From NCBI GenBank assembly GCA_027625915.1, contig JANTQA010000070.1, forward strand, positions 1,121,001 through 1,185,000: a stretch of DNA of 64,000 nucleotides, in the 5' to 3' direction. The notes beneath the pieces were generated by a model, which worked only from the letters and a program-made list of their open reading frames with translations, was not told where the DNA came from and ran no database searches. Shown here piece by piece: positions 59,235-64,000 of this stretch. Each line of letters opens with the position of its first letter. The first letter of the stretch is position 1. The DNA is from Anaeramoeba flamelloides (lineage: Eukaryota > Metamonada > Anaeramoebidae). The position numbers were made by a program, and so were the translations under genes.

Positions 59235-62200
59235 GATAATAATAATTCGGATGAAGATAAAAAATTGAATAATAAATTTGATAATTTTTTTAATCAAATT
59301 TATAAAAAAATAAGATTTAAAAATTTAAAAAATAAATTAAGAAATTTTATTAAAGAAAATAGTAATCCAAAAGAAGGGAAAAATATTATTATAAATAATA
59401 CTATTAATGATAATTTTCAAATAAAAATAAAAAATATTTTACTTGAAATTAAAAATTTTAAAGAAAAAAATAATTTAATTGACAATTTTAAAAAAATTGA
59501 TCCAAAATTAAAAAAATTAGTATTAATTTTAAATTCGACATCAAATATTGAAATCAGAAAAAACAATCCAAAAGAAAATTTAATTAAAATCATAAATTAT
59601 TTTTTTAATTTAAATAAAGAAAATATAATTTATCTATTTCTAATACCAGGATTTTTATTAAATATTTTAAAGATAATCTATTTTATTATTTTAAATTTTT
59701 ATATTAATGAAAATTTTATTAAATTATTCTATACATTTTTAATCAAACTTCTTAATAATAGCAACTTCAAAAATAAAAATATTAATTATGAAAATACTGA
59801 TTTAACAAGTTATCAAAAACTCCCAATACATTTTTTTTTTAATTTAATTCAGAAAAATAATAGTTTTTCTTTTATTCAATTCAATTATTATGAAAATAAA
59901 ATATTATATAAATCAATTCAAATATTATTACGTAAACATTTATCAATGATATTAGTTCATCCAATTTTTGAAGGTTTATTTAATCAATCAAATAACAGTA
60001 ATACCAATACTAATACTACTAATGATGACGGGGATGAGAATAAGAATGAAGATGAAGATGAGGATGAGGATGGATATCAACTAGAAATGGAAGGAGAGGG
60101 AAATAATAATCTTGAAAATCAATATTATGAAGATTTAACAATAGGGGATTTTTATGAACCATTGCAAGTTTTACAAACAACTTTAAAAGTTATTAATAAA
60201 ATTGGTTTTAATTCAACAACTGAATTCACATTTTTATGGGATTGCTTAATAAAATTATTTAATTCTAAAGATGAAAAGGAATTTCAAGGTATCATTGGAT
60301 ATTGGCAATTAAAACCCATGTTATTAAAGGGGTTAATTTCTTTACAATTATTATTTTTAAAACAAGAAATTGGCAATCCGTTATCAAATTGGAATTATTA
60401 TCAAAATAACGAAAAAATCAATTATATCCAAATACCAAATTTAATTGAAATTAGAATATTAATTGAGGAAATCATTTTAAAAAACAAATTAAAATTCATT
60501 GATAATTTTAATAATTTTTTTAATAACAAAATAAAAAAATATTTAAATGAACATCAATTGAACCAAAATCCAAAAAATAAAACAAGCCAAATAACCAAGC
60601 AAAAAGATGAAGAAATTAAGAACAACAATTATTTAAATAAATTAATAAACAATAATGATAAAGGGAAAATGATTGATAGGATTTTCATTTTAAAAATAAA
60701 TGAACAAAAACAGAATCACTATCAACAATTAAACTACCATGCAAAATTAAATTTACCAAATTTAAGGAAAATAATCTTCCAGGATTTTGAGAATTTTCTT
60801 CAAAATTTAACAATAAAATCATCGATACTATTAAAAGAATATTTAAACTCCTTTCTCGAATTAAGTGATTTGTTAACGATTAAGGAATTTGAAAGAATTC
60901 AAGAATTATTTGAAAAAACGTTATTATTTGGAATTGAAGTCAATAATATCGTTATTCAACAATACTCCATCTTAGGGATTTGCCAATCAATATCTATCAC
61001 TGGCAAAATAAAAAAAATTGAAAGCATTTTCAAAATAATTAAAAAGGTTTTTGAAGGTGAGGAATTAAATTCCATTTTCCATTATTTAAAGGCAATTCAA
61101 TTTATATTAAATTCTGAAAGTTATTTACTATTACAACCTATGCTACCCTTAATTCTTCAAAATTTAATAAATTTAATAAATTCAAAATTATTTTTTGAAA
61201 AAAATCAAAATTATTGCAAGCAGATCTCCCAATTTTGTTTGAATATTATTCGAGTTTATAATAAGGAATCAATTTCATTCAATTTGTTTCAAAAATTAAT
61301 TACCAATATAATAACAAAAATCATCAAAAAAATTAATTGGCAGTTTTTTTCATATATTTGTCTCCAAACTGAAAAATTATTATTATTAAATTTAATTACA
61401 ATAAATGATCTTGAAAAATTTATAATTTTATTGCAATTCAATTTCCAGGGTATTAATCCTAATTATTATTTTAGACTCTTTTCTTTACTCATCACATGCA
61501 TTTGCTATTTAAATAATCAAAATGAAATTGAAAAAAAGAAAAGGGATTATAAGAATTTGAAAATAAATTCCATTAAAGAAACTTGTTTCCAAATAATATT
61601 TTGTTCAATTACCTTGATCAATACTCCAAGTAACTATAATTATTTCGATAATATGCCCATCCAAAACAAGAATTATACACATTTAATTTCCAAATTATTA
61701 CCAAATTTGCTTATGCAAAGCTTTGATCATTTGAAATCTATCGAATTAATTATGATATACATTTTATCTAAAAATTGTAAAAAACCAATTTATTTGGCCA
61801 CCATTTTATTTAACTTGATAAATTTAATAAAAATCCAAGATCAAGATTTTGATTTGAAATTAAAAATTACTAGAACGTTTATGAATGCTATCGATTCTGT
61901 AAATAATTTGACTTATTCTTCAATTCGGGAAAAGAATTTGTATTTTTGGAAATTCTCAATATTATTATTTTGTTCGGTGTTAGGAAGCCAAGAAATTCCT
62001 TTATTTGATGCACTTTGTGTCATTTTTAAAACAAATATTCAAAATACAGAAATATTTCCTCTATTTTTAAATATAATCACCTTATTTTTATCCAAAGAAA
62101 TTTATACACCTAAAAAGCATTATTTAATTTTATTAAAAATTAATGAAAAATTAAATGAATTTTCAAAACTCAAAATTTTACCATCACAAACCTTCTTAAT

Positions 62201-62423
62201 TAAAGAACAAATCACAAACCAAATACAAATCATACAAAATCAATATAAACAATTGAAACGAGAAAAAATGTATCCATTAATATCTGATAATAATAAAGAT
62301 AATGGATCCAATATTAAAAAATCGAATCAAGAAAGCCAATCAAAAAATGCCGAGAATAAAAAAAATATAAATAGGAAAACTAAATTTTTAAAAAAGTTAA
62401 AAAATATTAAACAAAAAAAATAA
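54270..62423 (+). CDS. HTT: Huntingtin-like HEAT-repeat protein
   Basis: This is a very large HEAT-repeat scaffold; known huntingtins act in vesicle transport, autophagy and mitotic spindle positioning. The reading frame runs 54270-58964 and resumes in the same frame to 62423, about 2,717 residues in all (Dictyostelium about 3,095). The N-terminal repeats fit huntingtin: LLACDDRSSDIRIVAS matches LLCSDDAESDVRMVAD. The HEAT repeats that follow have the same spacing, with DPDSEWRRACAHSLCLICRH like [20 protein letters not shown]. Near the C-terminus, SIREKNLYFWKFSILLF matches the huntingtin segment before its last helices. There is no N-terminal polyglutamine. Lys/Glu-rich linkers, a Gly-Lys run coded by eight GGGAAA hexamers (about 56890-56935) and Asn/Asp runs are inserted instead. 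Between 58950 and 59003 three in-frame TAA codons are bypassed if one A run is a base longer and one T run a base shorter. No GT-AG intron fits. An assembly indel pair is the likely cause. Confidence 0.75.
56890..56935 (+). repeat. In-frame (GGGAAA)n hexamer repeat
   Basis: About seven to eight GGGAAA units inside huntingtin encode alternating Gly-Lys. Such G-runs of three, spaced by three A, are candidates for G-quadruplex formation. Confidence 0.85.
59139..59250 (+). repeat. In-frame (AAT)n and (AATGAT)n in huntingtin
   Basis: About 16 AAT codons (Asn) are followed by AATGAT units (Asn-Asp). This is a length-variable linker just after the frame-change region. Confidence 0.85.
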
Positions 62424-62432
62424 TTTACAAGA

Positions 62433-62467
<35 letters not shown>

Positions 62468-62545
62468 CATGTGTACATGTATTTATAAGTATGTGTATGC
62501 GTGTGTTTATACGTGTGTGTATACACATATATGTATGTATATATT
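62433..62545 (+). repeat. (TA)n then TATG/TGTG-rich tract
   Basis: It begins nine bases after the huntingtin stop with about 13 TA units, then mixed TATG, TGTG and TACA blocks. It includes TGTATATA at 62536-62543, which fits the Pumilio-family UGUANAUA site. The tract lies where the 3' UTR must be. Confidence 0.8.
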
Positions 62546-62659
62546 ATATGGTTGTGTTTCTGTTTATGCTTTCACATACATACAGAATTATTGTTACCAG
62601 TTAAATGATATACTATTTTATTTGACTATAAAAAAAATAAATTTTTTAAAATTTTGACT

Positions 62660-63170
62660 TTATTTTTATTTGAAATGAGTAATCTTGTTTTGTAAATTGT
62701 AAAGAAAAAAAATTATCAAATCAATAAAACCCTTTGAATACGTTGAATTGAGAAAAAGTTCTTTAATTTGATATTGATAACTCTTTAAACTTCAAAACCT
62801 TTGTTCTTTAAAGTCTCATTTTCAATATAAAGCCGCAAATCATATGGGTATTTTGTTGGAATTCTTTTTTTCTTTATTTTCTATTTTTTTTTTTTCAAAC
62901 ATCAATCCAATAATGGTCTTTCTTAATTCGTTTATTTAGCTCGTTCGAAATCAAACTTAAACTGTTTCCATTTTTATTCTAACAGATTATTTCCAAATCT
63001 GTTTCTTCTTATCTTGTTTTTTCATTTTCCAACTGTTCAATATCCTTTAATAAAAAAAAAACAAAAAATGAATAATTAAAATGAAGATCACCAATAAGTA
63101 ATTATCTGTTTTACAATCAAATTCGATAGTATTGATGATTTTATCAATGTGTGCTTTTGTATGAAATAGA
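62660..63170 (-). repeat. 500-bp repeat unit, copy 2 (inverted relative to 21016-21525)
   Basis: The reverse complement aligns along its whole length with 21016-21525. On the plus strand the right end reads TGTGTGCTTTTGTATGAAA, a diverged form of the GGGCACA-bearing end. Confidence 0.8.
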
Positions 63171-63180
63171 GTTTATATAT

Positions 63181-63717
63181 AAACTAAAAATCAAAATTTT
63201 CAAAACAGCTAAAATGGTCCAAATAATCACAATAATACAATTTCTTTCAAATTGGAAATAAATTTTGAATTTTTTATAATATGAAAATCATTTTTTGATC
63301 TTTTTGTTTTTGTTTTTATTTCATTTTTTGAATTACGTAACTTGTTTCGTTCGATCAAAATATTTTTTTCAAAGATTGATATTATGTTAAAGTTGAGTTG
63401 TTCAAAATAGAAGAACTCAAATAAAATTAGTTGATGGTATCTAACCATTTGATCGATCAATATTCCTAATAGAATTTCAACAAATTTAGCAATGTATTTT
63501 TTTGTTTTTTGCTCTCTCCAAAATTTTTAACACACAGATGATTTATTAGTATTAATATTTATTTTTTGTTTTGTGAGTATTGTAATTTATAAAAAAGTGT
63601 TGACATTTCAATTAGTGAATGGTTCTAATTTGGCATTTCTTTGAGAATTGATTAAATAAGTTTTTTTCTTCACAAATGGAATTTTGGTGTGTTAAAATTT
63701 TTGAATTGGGGTTTATA
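63181..63717 (+). repeat. Dispersed repeat family 1, copy D (~537 bp)
   Basis: This is a full-length copy and by eye the best match to copy A. Shared blocks include TCACAATAATACAATTTC, ATTATGTTAAAGTTGAGTTG, AGAAGAACTCAAATAAAATT and GAATGGTTCTAATTTGG. It starts about 10 bp after the end of the 500-bp unit. Confidence 0.85.
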
Positions 63718-64000
63718 TAAATATATATCAATGTATTTATAAATATTATAATTTTGCAAGAAATTTTGAAAAAAAAATGTTTTTATTTACTTTAATAAAA
63801 CATTATTTCAATGAAGTTATTACTAATTTCAAAATTAGAAATAATAAAAATCAGGTGGATTAAAAAAAAATAAAAAATCAAGAAGAATTAAAGCGAAATA
63901 ATTAGATATTAAACATTTTATGAATATTTGAAATTATTTTTTTTTAAATCGTTTATTACCCTTCATAATTAGGAATTCAGTATTAAAATAATATAATTTA

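Larger units (their letters stand above)
62424..64000. other. 3' flank of huntingtin
   Basis: It contains a TG/TA-rich tract, the inverted copy of the 500-bp unit and family 1 copy D, one after another. The last 280 bases are A+T-rich with no feature. I see no gene. Confidence 0.55.

Noticed and set aside
59034-62423. A second gene after huntingtin
   Set aside because: There is no ATG or promoter-like gap, it is in the same frame as the upstream part, and its C-terminal segment matches huntingtin's own C-terminus.
62457-62657. Tyr/Cys/Val-rich 66-codon frame
   Set aside because: It is a translation of the TATG/TGTG microsatellite.

Overview
The window looks like chromosomal DNA of a free-living protist with a very A+T-rich genome. 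By eye it is about four-fifths A+T, with long homopolymers and proteins full of Asn, Lys, Glu and Asp runs. The combination of a VWA/alpha-kinase protein, huntingtin, a YAK1/DYRK-type kinase, NUP205/NUP192 and CCT-epsilon fits an amoeba such as a dictyostelid-like amoebozoan or Anaeramoeba. The long introns (up to about 6 kb) argue against Dictyostelium itself. I cannot fix the species. The standard genetic code fits every gene. I saw no retroelement, virus-like element, CRISPR array, rRNA or convincing tRNA.

Layout, left to right: a small minus-strand ORF with a CUE-like segment (1449-2102); CCT5, five exons (5919-10575, +); a YAK1/DYRK-family kinase, eight exons on the minus strand over 12.8 kb (27137 down to 14358), rebuilt here by matching splice phases; the nuclear-pore scaffold NUP205/NUP192, five exons (31718-43826, +); a VWA plus alpha-kinase protein (48067-50126, +), split by a frame change in a 22-base A run; and huntingtin (54270-62423, +), one uninterrupted exon except for two compensating frame changes at 58.95-59.00 kb. 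The kinase and NUP205 genes are divergent across 4.6 kb, and CCT5 and the kinase converge. The genes are housekeeping or regulatory and show no common pathway or operon.

Space between exons is unusually large and holds a mosaic of small repeats: several non-autonomous inverted-repeat (MITE or foldback) elements at 8.7, 21.5, 22.4, 30.1, 34.5/53.0 and 35.6 kb; a roughly 540-bp dispersed repeat with four copies, all in the same orientation (16.6, 35.3, 44.3, 63.2 kb); a second family with three copies (13.7, 17.6, 30.9 kb); a 500-bp unit shared in inverted orientation by 21.0 and 62.7 kb; and a diverged 0.5-kb direct duplication (27.5/28.9 kb). No transposase is visible, so their drivers must lie elsewhere.

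The points most worth a second look are the GC-rich codon islands inside the alpha-kinase and huntingtin genes, the frame changes at homopolymers in those two genes, the 0.8-kb inverted-repeat element with a GC-rich hairpin in the NUP205 intron, and the repeat-built giant introns. I did not find a clearly new biological system. All homology calls rest on remembered family sequences, not on a search.
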